The translations under genes were made by a program, and so were the position numbers. This document shows positions 48,194 through 59,662 of a stretch of DNA of 64,000 nt, one piece after another (the first letter of the stretch is position 1; each line of letters begins with the position of its first letter). The notes below the pieces were generated by a model. The model did not search any database, had not been told where the DNA came from, and was given only the letters and a program-made list of their open reading frames with translations. The DNA is from Akebia trifoliata. Taxonomy: Eukaryota; Streptophyta; Magnoliopsida; Ranunculales; Lardizabalaceae. The stretch lies in contig CM030708.1 in assembly GCA_017979445.1 (NCBI GenBank), positions 32,988,721-33,052,720 on the forward strand, written 5' to 3'.

Positions 48194-48234
<41 letters not shown>

Positions 48235-51200
48235 ATGGTGTCAATAACCAAGTTTGGCTACAAGAAGAAAATATTTCCTGAGAAATGCTAACAAGCAATG
48301 CCCAGTGAGGTGTTGCACCTTTCTCCCCAGACCACAAAAATTTAATTCTTTATTATTTACTTTTATTCTATTTTTGGCTCTTCCTTTTCTTCCTGTTATC
48401 TCAGTTTTTTTTTTTCTCTACAACAACTGGTGGAAAGGCAAAGCAAAAGTGGTGTTGGGTTGAGAGAATTTTTGTATGTCGTGTGTGCAAATGAGTGGTG
48501 GGAGGGGTCAGAGGTAGTGGCAACGGTGGCGTTAAGAGAAGGGGAGTTGCTAGCATTTCTCTTATTTCATAATCATAAGTTGCTCTCTCTTTAAATATGT
48601 AGACTGAAAGATGGATTTTTTTTTTTTTTTTTTTGCTTCTTGGTCAATTGGCTGAACTAACAAAACCCCAAACATTTTCAATGTGCCGTTTTGAATTTGG
48701 TCAGTGTTGTTGAATTTAGAAGATCTACTTCTCAATTTTGCCAACAAACTTACCATGTGATGCAAGAAGAATAAGGGGTGTTTAATGGACATTTTGGTCA
48801 TTTGACCAAATGTCTGACCACTTCACATTCACTCATTTGGTCGTTTTGTTGGTCATGAAGATTTTATTATGCTCTTCATTACTTATCATCACTGCTGAGT
48901 CGGTGTTTTAGTAAGAGTTAAGACCTATTGATAAATGATTGGGCATACATTTTGCAGAGGTCAAGGCCCACCTTGCCATATTGGGTTCTGAGATCGACTT
49001 AATGTCTCCACCAGCTCTCTTGAAAGAGTTTAAGGAGATTTTATCTGCCAAACCAGAGGTGAACAGTTTTTCTTTTATAGGAAAGCAAAGGAAATCTTGT
49101 GATTCTCTTAGTAAATATGTTGGGTGTGTAAGATGTGTATTTGTAAAAGCTAGGCATGCTATATTCTTCCCATTAGTATTTCAAAAAGTTTTTAATATGG
49201 ATGTTAACAACTTGCAAATACTTTCCTGAAACCTGACTAAGATCCTTCTTATAATATACATTAGGTCCTTACAGGTGATGCATTTTCGAGTCTAGAGAAC
49301 GTTACGAGTATCGTGTTGGACAATAGTTCGAACTAAAACTGAGATACGTTAATGTCGACTACTAACATTATCCTTTTGGCTGGATAATTGGTTTTTTGAT
49401 TATTGGGTGATTGATACCAATGTTACGTACCTACTTAGATCGGATCACAAAAAGAATAAAAAGATTGAGATTGAGATTGATCTCGTTCGAGGGAGATCAG
49501 ACCTCCTAAGCCACCAATTCGAGATGGTGAATCTCCAAATCCCAAAGGATTTTTAATAATAATAATTCTCTACCTATTTTCATTAATCTCACAATGAATT
49601 TAAATACAAGAGAAACACTACCCTAACTACCCACTATCCTATTCATTCAGGGAACAATCCCCATAAACATAACTCCTACACAATTTATAACTACCCTTAC
49701 CTATTACCTAAAACTCCTTAACTAATTGAAACTCTAAAACAATTAAAATAAAATACATCAAAATGCATCAAATCTTTGTACAAAAGAATAATTTCTAGAC
49801 ACATAACATTATGTTACGTACCTACTTAGATCGGATCATAAAAAGAATAAAAAGATTGAGATTAATCTCGTTCGAAGGAGATCGGACCTCCCAAGCCGCC
49901 AATTCGAGATGGTGAATCTCCAAATCCCAAAGGATTTTTAATAATAATAATTCTCTACATATTTTCATTAATCTCACAATGAATTTAAATACAAGAGAAA
50001 TACTACCCTAACTACCCACTATCCTATTCATTAAGGGAACTATCCCATAAACATAACTCCTACACAATTTGTAACTACCCTTACCCATTATCTAAAACTC
50101 CTTAACTAATTGAAACTCTAAAACAATTAAAATAAAATACATCAAGATGCATCAAATCTTGGTACAAGAGAATAATTTCTAGACACATAACATTCCATCC
50201 TCCTTGAAAACGATCTTGTCCTCAAGGTCGAAACCTCCCGGATCCCAATTGATATTGGAATCAATTACATTCATCTTAACATATAACTCCCAAACTATTT
50301 GTCTCTTGGAATCGATGATGTCCTTGCGATAATCGTTTTGGATGTCGTTGCCTTGACATTGCTTGAAAATAATTAATAGCTTGATGACATATGCTTTGAA
50401 TTCGATAGGGAGGATGAAGTCAATTTTTGAATATTTTTCAAGAATATTGACTTCGCCTTTGTCCTCTTCATTAGATCTTTGAAGTTCTTTGTCTTCAGTA
50501 TACTTGACGAGGTTGTCATTAGCATTTATCTCACATTTTTGGAAAAATGATTGTGGAGGATCACATCTAAGTTCTCATTTGTAGGGTCATCGACTCCTAT
50601 AAATGTAGTTTGTCCTCTTCGAATAATTTCTTCATTTTTTTTTTTTTGAAAAATTCTTCGATTATGAGACAATATATTCTCAAACCATCACGCATAAACT
50701 CGCAAAACTCCTTGAATTCATCATCCATCGACTCAATTTCCACGTGAGGATCACCGCTTTGATACCAATGTTGCGTACCTACTTAGATCGGATCACAAAA
50801 AGAATAAAAAGATTGAGATTGATCTCGTTCGAGGGAGATCGGACCTCTTAAGCCACCAATTTGAGATGGTGAATCTCCAAATCCTAAAGGATTTTTAATA
50901 ATAATAATTCTCTACATATTTTCATTAATCTTACAATGAATTTAAATACAAGAGAAACACTACCCTAACTACCCACTATCCTATTCATTCAGGGAACTAT
51001 ACCATAAACATGACTCCTACACAATTTGTAACTACCCTTACCTATTACCTAAAACTCCTTAACTAATTGAAACTTTAAAACAATTAAAATAAAATACATC
51101 AAGATATATTAAATCTTGGTACAAGAAAATAATTTCTAGACACATAACAGTGATTGACAGAGTTATGGCTTAGATTGCATTTGTATGTCTATAATTTTTA

Positions 51201-51673
51201 GAGGGCGTGTATTACCACACCAACTTTTGGTATAATAAACCAAATAATGAATTAAATATGGTGTTGGGGTGAAGATAACTAAACATTTTTCAATGATCAT
51301 GCCTCCTTTCCATTTCTCCCTTCTACAAAGAAACTCCTCAATTTGGGTTTTCTATTTTGGTGAGAAAAGCTCTTCAAGCTTTAACAAACAGTCTATGATC
51401 GGGGAAAAATAATTAGAATTTGGGTGTTGGTGGATTGCCGCTTATGTCAATTTGTATGAACATGACTGCAGTATAAGCTCTAAATTTTTTGTTATATGGA
51501 TCAAAAATTTAAGGGCTGCTGGTGTCCTACAGGTTGATAGCTATGTGAAGATATTTCCAGGAGTTCCACACGGATGGACTGTGGAATACAATCACGATGA
51601 TGAAGCAGCTGTGAAGTGTGTTGAAGAGGCCCATCAGAAACTATTGGATTGGTTCACCAAGTATGTCAAGTAA
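45362..51673 (+). CDS. Dienelactone hydrolase-like protein, tandem copy 4, catalytic Cys replaced by Ser
   Basis: Exons 45362-45491, 46543-46564, 47551-47677, 47785-47875, 48041-48130, 48958-49058 and 51533-51673; phases agree and the frame is open; 233 residues. The nucleophile elbow reads GIGGFSWG: codon 47866-47868 is AGC, giving Ser121 where the other copies have TGC (Cys). Asp167 and His200 remain. Exon 1 has an 18-nt in-frame deletion removing residues CCENPP after MSGPQ. Further changes at otherwise constant sites are NFR for NLR in exon 2, VPHGW for VAHGW and VEY for VRY in exon 7. A Ser-Asp-His site could still hydrolyse esters, but the clustered changes suggest altered or lost activity. 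Intron 6 (2474 nt) holds a retroelement. Transcription is unknown. Confidence 0.85.
48203..48230. repeat. (TA)n microsatellite in intron 5 of copy 4
   Basis: About 28 bp of TA repeats; the matching site in copy 5 (near 57949-57957) is much shorter, so it varies between the duplicates. Confidence 0.85.
49421..49808 (-). repeat. LTR 1 (outer extra LTR)
   Basis: 388 bp. On the plus strand it begins TGTTACGTACCTACTTAGAT and ends with CACATAACA. Separated from LTR 2 by only TTA (49809-49811). The nine bases TGATACCAA at its left (49412-49420) match the primer-binding-site side of LTR 3. Confidence 0.85.
49812..50192 (-). repeat. LTR 2 (3' LTR of the element)
   Basis: 381 bp, beside the polypurine tract of the internal region. 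Nearly identical to LTR 1 and LTR 3, which indicates a recent insertion. Confidence 0.85.
50769..51149 (-). repeat. LTR 3 (5' LTR of the element)
   Basis: 381 bp, beside the primer-binding site (minus strand, ending at 50768). It differs from the other LTRs by a few substitutions, for example GCGTACC for ACGTACC near its left end. Confidence 0.85.
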
Positions 51674-52317
51674 AAGAAAAGATCTTTGAAGAATAAAAAT
51701 GGTTTGCAAGTCTAGTGGTAATTCTGTACAAGTTGTATTGGCTTGACATTATATTATCATCATATTTGTGATTGCAATGGGGATTGTAATAGATCTTAAA
51801 ATCAATAAAATGGTTTGAAGATGTTTGGGTTTTCATGCTTTATGCTTTCGAAGCACTTGCTGCATTCAGGGGAAAAGGAGGAAAGTTTACAAGAAACACG
51901 AGGAATAGTGATAAGTGGCACGGCACACTTACATGGTATAATTTTTCTTCCTTTAGAAAATCGATCCGATTTGATGAATTTGGCAATTTAATATAAGTTG
52001 AATGGTGAAATAAGATCGTAAATCTTAAAAGGCCAATAGAGTTGAATGGAAAAAAAAAATAAAAAAAAAGATCCTTGTCTTTAAAAGGGTTGTACTAGAT
52101 CAGTGGATGATTTCGAAAGCCCAAAGTTGGATTATTGTAAGAATCTATTATCGTCGTCACAATCTTATTTGAAAGATTCAATTTTATCCAGTCATGTGTT
52201 TTGTTATTCAAAGTGTTCATATTAATTTTCACTATTCCATTAGGGGTTGTTTTCGGCATTCGTCTACTCCTGACATAAGCCTATTACTTACATAAAATAT
52301 CTCAATTATTCCCAATT

Positions 52318-52880
52318 AAGGGCAGAGCGGGGCGGGGCGGGGCGGGGCGGGGGGGGGGGGGGCGCAATTGCCCCACAGAACTTTGAGACAACCCTGTATT
52401 TTCAACTAATTACATCCCCATTTGTCTCCACTCCCTCACTTCTCTCCCCATTTGCCCTCACACCCTCACATCCTTCCAAGTTTTGCCCCCACACCCCCCT
52501 TCAATTTTTGTTGATGACATTGCCTCTTGACCAAGCCTTCTCATATACTAATTGAAAATGATCTAAATATCATTTTCTTCTAATTTCTAATATAAAAAAA
52601 CCCTTTGAATTTCTCCCTAAAATCATTCATCTTCATCTTTAAGTTCTTCAACTATACAATTAACCATAGTTTGCCCCAACAACCCCTTCAATTTTTGTTG
52701 ATGGCATTGCCTCTTGACCGGGCCTTCTCATATACGAATTGAAAATGATCTAAATATCATTTTCTTCAATTTCTAATAAAAAAACCTCTGAATTTCTCTC
52801 TAAAATCATTCGAGTTCTTCAACTTTACAACTAACCATAGTTTACCCCCACTACAAGAAAATCTTGGCTCTGCCCCTGGG
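52318..52880. mobile_element. GC-end element at the duplication junction
   Basis: The left end is AAGGGCAGAGC followed by (GGGGC)n and a G run (about 52328-52363) and CAATTGCCCC. The right end is CTTGGCTCTGCCCCTGG, roughly the inverse. Inside, a unit of about 185 bp beginning CCCCTTCAATTTTTGTTGAT is tandemly duplicated (about 52497-52680 and 52683-52857). The ends resemble those of 7135-8512. No target duplication was identified. Confidence 0.5.
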
Positions 52881-54206
52881 TGCGCCCTCACGTCACCTCA
52901 ACAATCATAATTTTTATAAATAAAAACATAATAATTTCAATTATTTTATAATAACTTAAAACCTTAACGATCAAGAGTCGCCTAACCAGTCTATAATAAT
53001 GATTATTAAAATCCTTACGGTTTTAGAGACACTTCAACAATCATAATTTTATAAAGTAAAAATATGATAGTTTAACTTAATGATAATAATTTTTTTAATA
53101 TATTTGGTATAACCACGGTTTTGGTCTCTTACATGAATCCAATCACTTTGAGACATCTCAGTTTTGTTGGATTTATTTGCCAAACTTCTACATAAAAAGA
53201 AGAAAGAAAAAGAGGAATAAAGAGGGGATCTAGGCCATGGTGTTTAGACTTGCTTATTATATAAAGAGGACTCGCATGACTCTGGTGAGCCCTCTAGATT
53301 TTATATGATTTTTAATTATTATTATTATTATTATTATTTTTAAAGTAAAACACTTTCCTTACTTATTACAATTTTAAACCTTTTGCTAGAATGGATTATC
53401 ACTATGACTTCATGACGAGAAAGTTATAGGATTCATAAATGTGTTTTATTGAGATACGAGTGAAAAAGCATTTATGATTTCTATCTACTTTCATATCAAG
53501 AAGTATGATATGAGATTTCTATCTACTTTCATGAAAAAATTCATATAAAAAAAATAATTACAAAAAAAAAAAAAAATGGACTTCACCTAAGGCTTTAAAA
53601 CTGGATCGCTACCAAACTTTCGTTGAACTCCTAAATTTAAAATTAAAATTTAATATAAAAAATAATTTTTTTTGAAAGTCAGTAGAATTTTGTCATCTAC
53701 AATCCTAAAGCATCGGATCATGTCCTTTTTGATGCCACAAGGTGAGCCCAATGACCCTTAGTAACGGTGGAATCCTTATAACATAGTAAGGCTAGCGGGA
53801 CTATTTCCGAAAATATACCGTGTGAAGTAAATATTTAAAAAAATAATGATGTTGAGAAGAAAAGCTAGGTATTGATCACAAATACCTCTCTAGCGTATTA
53901 GCTAGTGCCAAATGATGTCATCCGTTAAAATATTCTTACATCAGGTCGTTAGAAATTACCTATCAAGCACATTTGTTACAGGTGTACATTAAACAGGTAT
54001 GTTTGACTTACAATCAAGTCATCTATCTATTTTTTTTTAGCTTTGGAGGAATCCTTCTCTTTTCTTGACATGTATTTGAGCTACTCTTAGGTTTTCAAAT
54101 TGGTGACAAGCCCTTGACCACAGTCTTCTCTTATAGATTAAAGAAAATGAATTAAAATCTTGAATTTTTTTTTTTTTAATAATTTCATGATGATGGTCAT
54201 AATATG

Positions 54207-54733
54207 TAGGGGTGCACATGGTTCGGATTTTGACAAAATTGAAATCGAACCAAACATGATCGGTTTTAAAAATTTGAAACCGAACCAATCCAATTACCCT
54301 ATAGAACCGAACCAATCCAATCCAATCTTGGTTCGGATTGGTTCGGATCGATTCTCGGTTCTCATACTTATTGAAGATAGATACCTTATTCTTCAATCCA
54401 AGCATTCTATCTCCTCCAATATTCAAACCTTAAAAGCAAGTAGGAATTTTTTTAAACGTGGACTTTGAGATAATAAAAAATTAAAAGGAAGAAGAAGAAA
54501 GAAATAAAAAGCCGAAATTTTTATTTTTTAAATAATTATATATATATAATCGGTTCGGTTTTCGGATTGGTTCGGTTCTATTATATCCTAATCCGAAACC
54601 GAACCAAATTAATCGAATTTGTTTTTCTTCGATCCGTACCCAAATCGTGGGTGTGTTTAGTCCGAACCAATCCAATCCAAAAACTTCGGATTGGTTCGGA
54701 TCTTGGATTTACCCAATCCAATGTGCACCCCTA
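54207..54733. mobile_element. Non-autonomous hAT-like element upstream of copy 5
   Basis: 527 bp with inverted ends TAGGGGTGCACATGG and CCAATGTGCACCCCTA, flanked by the 8-bp duplication ATAATATG (54199-54206 and 54734-54741). Unit A has the uninterrupted site near 44998-45005. The interior is rich in GGTTCGGATTGG / CCGAACCAATCC motifs. Open frames within it (54037-54426, 54160-54468, 54481-54675) are made of these repeats and are not genes. Confidence 0.85.
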
Positions 54734-55092
54734 ATAATATGATGATGATGGGGATGACGACAACGATAATGACATTGGGATCATTTTTCCTTAGTCCATT
54801 CTAAGAGGTGGCATGTGCAAAACGAACACGTATCCAAGGATTTATATATAATTTAAAAGGTTTTTGAAGATTACCCAGTACAAATCAAGAGGACTTATAT
54901 CTCAAATATTTACATAAAATAAAGGGGCATATCATCGGTTTAGAAAAAATTAAGAGGGCACACAAGGGTTCTACCAAAATTTTGAAGTTTCAAAGCCACG
55001 TTTATTTTCTTCCATAAAGTCCACGCTACGATGATCTCCTTACCATTTCTCGTTCGTGTCTGTTTGATTGATTGGGAGAGAGAAGAGAAAAG

Positions 55093-58000
55093 ATGTCGGG
55101 ACCTCAGTGCTGTGAGAACCCACCAACACTTAGCTCAAGCTCTGGAGGTGGTTATGTTGAGGAGGTGGGAGGCCTCAAGACCTATATTACTGGCTCCCCT
55201 GATTCCAAACTTGGAATTCTTCTCGTTTCTGATATTTTTGGTAACTACCCACTTTGTTTTTATTCTTGTAATCTATGATATTTTTGTTTTAATCTCACTT
55301 TTTCCTTGTTTTCTCAAGTGGGTCATGTTTGTTTTGCAGTTTGTAATGCTGAATAGTAATTGGGTACTTTTAAATTTCAATAATGTTTGCACATAGAGAT
55401 TTCTTATTTGATTTGTTCCCACATATATCAATTATTGGAACTGAATTTGAGTTTCAAGGAATTTTTTATGATAATAAGGTACCATTTGCTATCATCAACA
55501 TCACTATTATTTGTTATTTATTTATTTGTTGGGGAGAGGGGGTGGAGGATTGGTGGTTGACTTTGAGCATTTTGTATCTCTATTGGGGGAGACTAGAAGT
55601 TCCCCTTGTAGGGGTTTAAAGGATTTGTCCATCATCAAGGATTTTGGCAAGAATCTCAAGTTAGACATTAGTCTTCGATTGAGGTGTCTCGCAATGTCAC
55701 CACCACCATCCATTTCGATTCAAGCCACAATTTGGTGTTAAGTCAATGGCTCTAAGAATGTCCAAGAAAGGAAAAAAGTGATGTGGATAAGAAAAGATAT
55801 GCAGACCATGTCATAACTGAAGATATGGTGAAATAAGATTCGCTTAGCTGACCCTAATAATTGGAGTAGGGCGTATATGATGATATGATGCTTACTCTCA
55901 TTTTTTTAGAGATTCTAGTGTTTCCATGTGCTTTCTTGAATTAGTATTGCTTGTTTGCATTCTCCATGCTTAATATAACAACTTTTTATCTTTTGTCAAA
56001 ACCGTAACATAGTTCATTTATGATTTTATAAACCTGTATATATGTCATAAAAATTATATTCACCTTTTAAAGATGATTTTTTTTAAAGACAAAATTGGAT
56101 TGGAAATTGAATTTGATTGAGCGGAAAAAAAAAAAAACAAAAACAAGGCTTTAGTATCATATTAATATCAGGGATAAGTGATATCTGCATGGGTTATGTA
56201 TCCATGTATTAGTTATTAGCTTTGTCTTTGTCATCCTCATTTTCATCGCTAATCTTGATCTTACTCAAATGACCTATCCTTGGCAGGATATGAAGCACCA
56301 AATTTGAGGTATGTTAAATTCTCAACTCTGCTCTTAGAACTAATCGATAATATTTCCATGGACATGGAATCTTAACACAGTTACCTTGAGTTTCTCCTAC
56401 TATTCCTTTTTTGTTTGTTAGTTGCAGTTCACTCCATGTTAGATTATTTGCAGTTTTTTGTTCTCACATCTTCATTGTGAACTCTATAAGCTACCACCTA
56501 ATATAAAAGGTTTTTAATTTGAATTTAACGGTGTGGACATATGCAGAATAGCTCATATTGATTGCCGTGAATTCACCTCATTTTATCTCTAGTTCCAAAA
56601 AAATAAAATTTTCCTTTATATTCTTAGCTTTTTGTTTTGATAACTGACAGTTTTAGGGAAAAAGGGTGTGGGGACTGAAATTGATCATAAGAGTTGCGTT
56701 GAGATACCTTCTTTAAGTGTGATCAATTTCTTTATGTTTGTTCCTGAATTAGAAAGTGTAAATATGTAGTTAATAGCTTCCACCAAAAGAGCTTCTGCTT
56801 CCTTGGTGAATGCCTTGGCAGATGATATTCTTTCTTGGACCTGATATTTATTTGTTTTTAGGTAGGTATGTTATTGAACAAGATATTTTTTGACCTGTAA
56901 AATTCCAACGGAATCGGGATACCCATTTGTTCTGGTATAAGTAGTCACTATCTGTTTGTTACCAGGAGGAGAAGTGTCTCTCAATTTGGGATAGACCAAA
57001 ACTTACTGAACTTTCCACATGTTTCATGGAGCCATTGTGTATGGAAGTTTAAAAACCTGCTAAACAAGTATTGGTTTATCAAATCAAGCCATTATATTTA
57101 TACCAACAAAATAAATGGTAATTTAGACAAACTAATAAGAATAAATTAATGTTAGATATCATTCTATAACTTCACATGTTAATATGATTGTGTTGTTTTC
57201 ATCTATAAATTTTCTTCTTGGTAGCATGAAATATCTTTATGGATTCCTTTACATTAAAGTATGTAATTTCGAAAACTAATGTACAGCACATTGTTTCTTA
57301 AAGGAAGCTGGCAGACAAAATTGCGGGGGCTGGATTCTATGTACTGGCCCCTGACTTTATTTACGGGGACCCATATGTACCTGATAATGCCGATAGGCCT
57401 TTAGCAATATGGCTAAAATCCCATGATGCGGTTCGTTTCTGACATAAATGATATACATTGGATCAGATTTATCAATAGCATTTAATACAATTATGCTAAA
57501 TATTTATCATCAATAAAGCCTTGGACCATTCTTGTAGGACAAAGCTGCTGAAGATGCCAAACCAGTTATTGCTGCTCTAAAAAGTAAAGGCATATCTGCA
57601 ATCGGTATTGGGGGTTTTTGCTGGGGTGGTGAGTTTTTTGTCCTTATTTTCATTTGGAGTAGCTCCACAGTTTGGAAAAGTTTTTTTTGAGATCTTAAAT
57701 GAAGGATATAAAGTGTCTGATAAGCTCCCTCGAGTATTTATTACTTTACTACTCGACCTGACTAAGATTTGACATTTTCGATTCTTCTCAGCCAAGGTAC
57801 TTGTAAAACTAGCAAAGTCCGATGACATCAAGGCTGCAGTGATGCTACATCCTTCATTTGTCACTGTTGACGATATTAAGGGTATGAGTATTTTTCTCTG
57901 GACTCCAACATTTTGGCTTTATTCAAGGATGTTTAAGGATTCTGATATCTATATATAGATTATGGTGTCAATAACCAAGTTTGGCTACAAGAAGAAAATA

Positions 58001-59662
58001 TTTCCTGAGAAATGCTAACAAGCAATGCCCAGTGAGGTGTTGCACCTTTCTCCCCAGACCACAAAAATTTAATTCTTTATTATTTTATTTTATTATTTAC
58101 TTTTATTCTATTTTTGGCTCTTCCTTTTCTTCCTGTTATCTCAGTTTTTTTTTTTCTCTACAACAACTGGTGGAAAGGCGAAGCGAAAGTGGTGTTGGGT
58201 TGAGAGAATTTTTGTATGTCGTGTGTGCAAATGAGTGGTGGGAGGGGTTAGAGGTAGTGGCAATGGTGGCGTTAAGAGAAGGGGAGTTGCTAGCATTTCT
58301 CTTTTTTCATAATCATAAGTTGTTCTCTCTTTAATATGTAGGCTGAAAGATGGATTTTTTTTTTTGCTTCTCCCTGGTCAATTGGCTGAACTAACAAAAC
58401 CCCAAACATTTTCAATGTGCCGTTTTGAATTTGGTCAGTGTTGTGGAATTTAGAAGATCTATCTTCTCAATTTTGCCAACAAACTTACCATGTGATGCAA
58501 GAAGAATATGGGGTGTTTAATGGACATTTTGGTCATTTGACCAAACGTCTGACCACTTCACATTCACTCATTTGGTTGTTTTGTTGGTCATGAAGATTTT
58601 ATTATGCTTTTTACTACTTATCATCACTGCTGAGTCGGTGATTTATTAAGAGTTAAGATCTATTGATAAATGATTGGGCACACATTTTGCAGAGGTCAAG
58701 GCCCACCTTGCCATATTGGGTGCTGAGATCGACTTAATGTCTCCACCAGCTCTCGTGAAAGAGTTTAAGGAGATTTTATCTGCCAAACCAGAGGTGAACA
58801 GTTTTTCTTTTATAGAGTAGCAAAGAAAATCTTGTGATTCTCTTGATAAATATGTTGGGTGTGTAAGATGTGTATTTGTAAAAGCTAGGCATGCTATATT
58901 CTTCCCATTAGTATTACAAAAAGTTTTTAATATGGATGTTAACAACTTGCAAATACTTTCCTGAAACCTGACTAAGATCCTTCTTATAATATACATTAGG
59001 TCCTTACAGGTGATGCATTTTAGAGTCTAGAGAACGTTACGAGTATCGTGTTGGACAATAGTTCAAACTATAACTGAGATACGTTAATGTCGACTACTAA
59101 CATTATCCTTTTGGCTGGATAATTGGTTTTTTGAATATTGGGTGATTGACAGAGTTATGGCTTAGATTGCATTTCTCTGTCTATAATTTTTAGAGGGCGT
59201 GTATTACCACACCAACTTTTGGTATAATAAACCAAATAATTAAATTAAATATGGTGTTGGGGTGAAGATAACTAAACATTTTTCAATGATCATGCCTCCT
59301 TTCCATTTTTCCCTTCTACAAAGAAACTCCTCAATTTGGATTTTCTATTTTGGTGAGAAAAGCTCTTCAAGCTTTAACAAACAGTCTATGATTGGGGGAA
59401 AAAATTAGAATTTGGGTGTTGGTGGATTGCCGCTTATGTCAATTTGTATGAACATGACTGCAGTATAAGCTCTAAATTTTTTTATATGGATCAAAGATTT
59501 AAGGCTGCTGGTGTCCTACAGGTTGATAGCTATGTGAAGATATTTCCAGGAGTTGCACACGGATGGACTGTGAGATACAGTCACGATGATGAAGCAGCTG
59601 TGAAGTGTGCTGAAGAGGCCCATCAGAACCTATTGGACTGGTTCACCAAGTATGTCAAGTAA
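55093..59662 (+). CDS. Dienelactone hydrolase family protein, tandem copy 5
   Basis: Exons 55093-55240, 56287-56308, 57304-57430, 57538-57628, 57792-57881, 58693-58793 and 59522-59662; phases agree; 239 residues. Triad intact: GIGGFCWG (Cys127), ILGAEID (Asp173) and [10 protein letters not shown] (His206). It is the sister of copy 4 but keeps the N-terminal CCENPP, NLR in exon 2 and the catalytic Cys, so copy 4's changes arose after the duplication. Copy-specific substitutions in exon 3 include [17 protein letters not shown], where other copies have [10 protein letters not shown] or similar. The upstream region lacks the G-box block of copies 1-3 and carries a hAT-like element. Probably a functional cytosolic hydrolase. 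Confidence 0.9.

Larger units (their letters stand above)
49412..51149 (-). mobile_element. TRIM-like LTR retroelement with an extra LTR, in intron 6 of copy 4
   Basis: Three LTRs (49421-49808, 49812-50192 and 50769-51149, about 380 bp each, ends TG...CA) and a 576-bp internal region (50193-50768). On the minus strand the order is LTR, primer-binding site (TTGGTATCAAAGCGG, resembling the initiator-Met type), internal region, polypurine tract AAGGAGGATGGAA, LTR, TAA, LTR, then TTGGTATCA. The 5-bp target duplication is GTGAT (49407-49411 and 51150-51154). Copy 5 has the empty site. The internal end could encode [12 protein letters not shown], reminiscent of the end of Ty3/Gypsy polyproteins, so it is probably a deletion derivative that depends on a relative for enzymes. 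Confidence 0.85.
43311..52107 (+). repeat. Segmental duplication unit A (holds copy 4)
   Basis: Collinear with unit B (52880-60081) across flanks, exons and introns, with long stretches nearly identical, for example the intron 1 region at 45500-45740 against 55250-55510. Unit A carries the TRIM-like element in intron 6; unit B lacks it. A stretch of about 75 bp after GCACCCTCACG (43313-43323) is missing in unit B. Confidence 0.85.
51674..55092. other. Spacer between hydrolase copies 4 and 5, with the duplication junction
   Basis: No gene seen. The copy 4 3' flank runs to about 52107. A separate element fills 52318-52880. Unit B then begins, with the same repeats as 43.3-45.3 kb plus a hAT-like insertion. 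Confidence 0.6.

Noticed and set aside
54037..54675. Open frames of up to 129 residues on both strands upstream of copy 5
   Set aside because: They arise from GGTTCGGATTGG-type repeats inside the hAT-like element.
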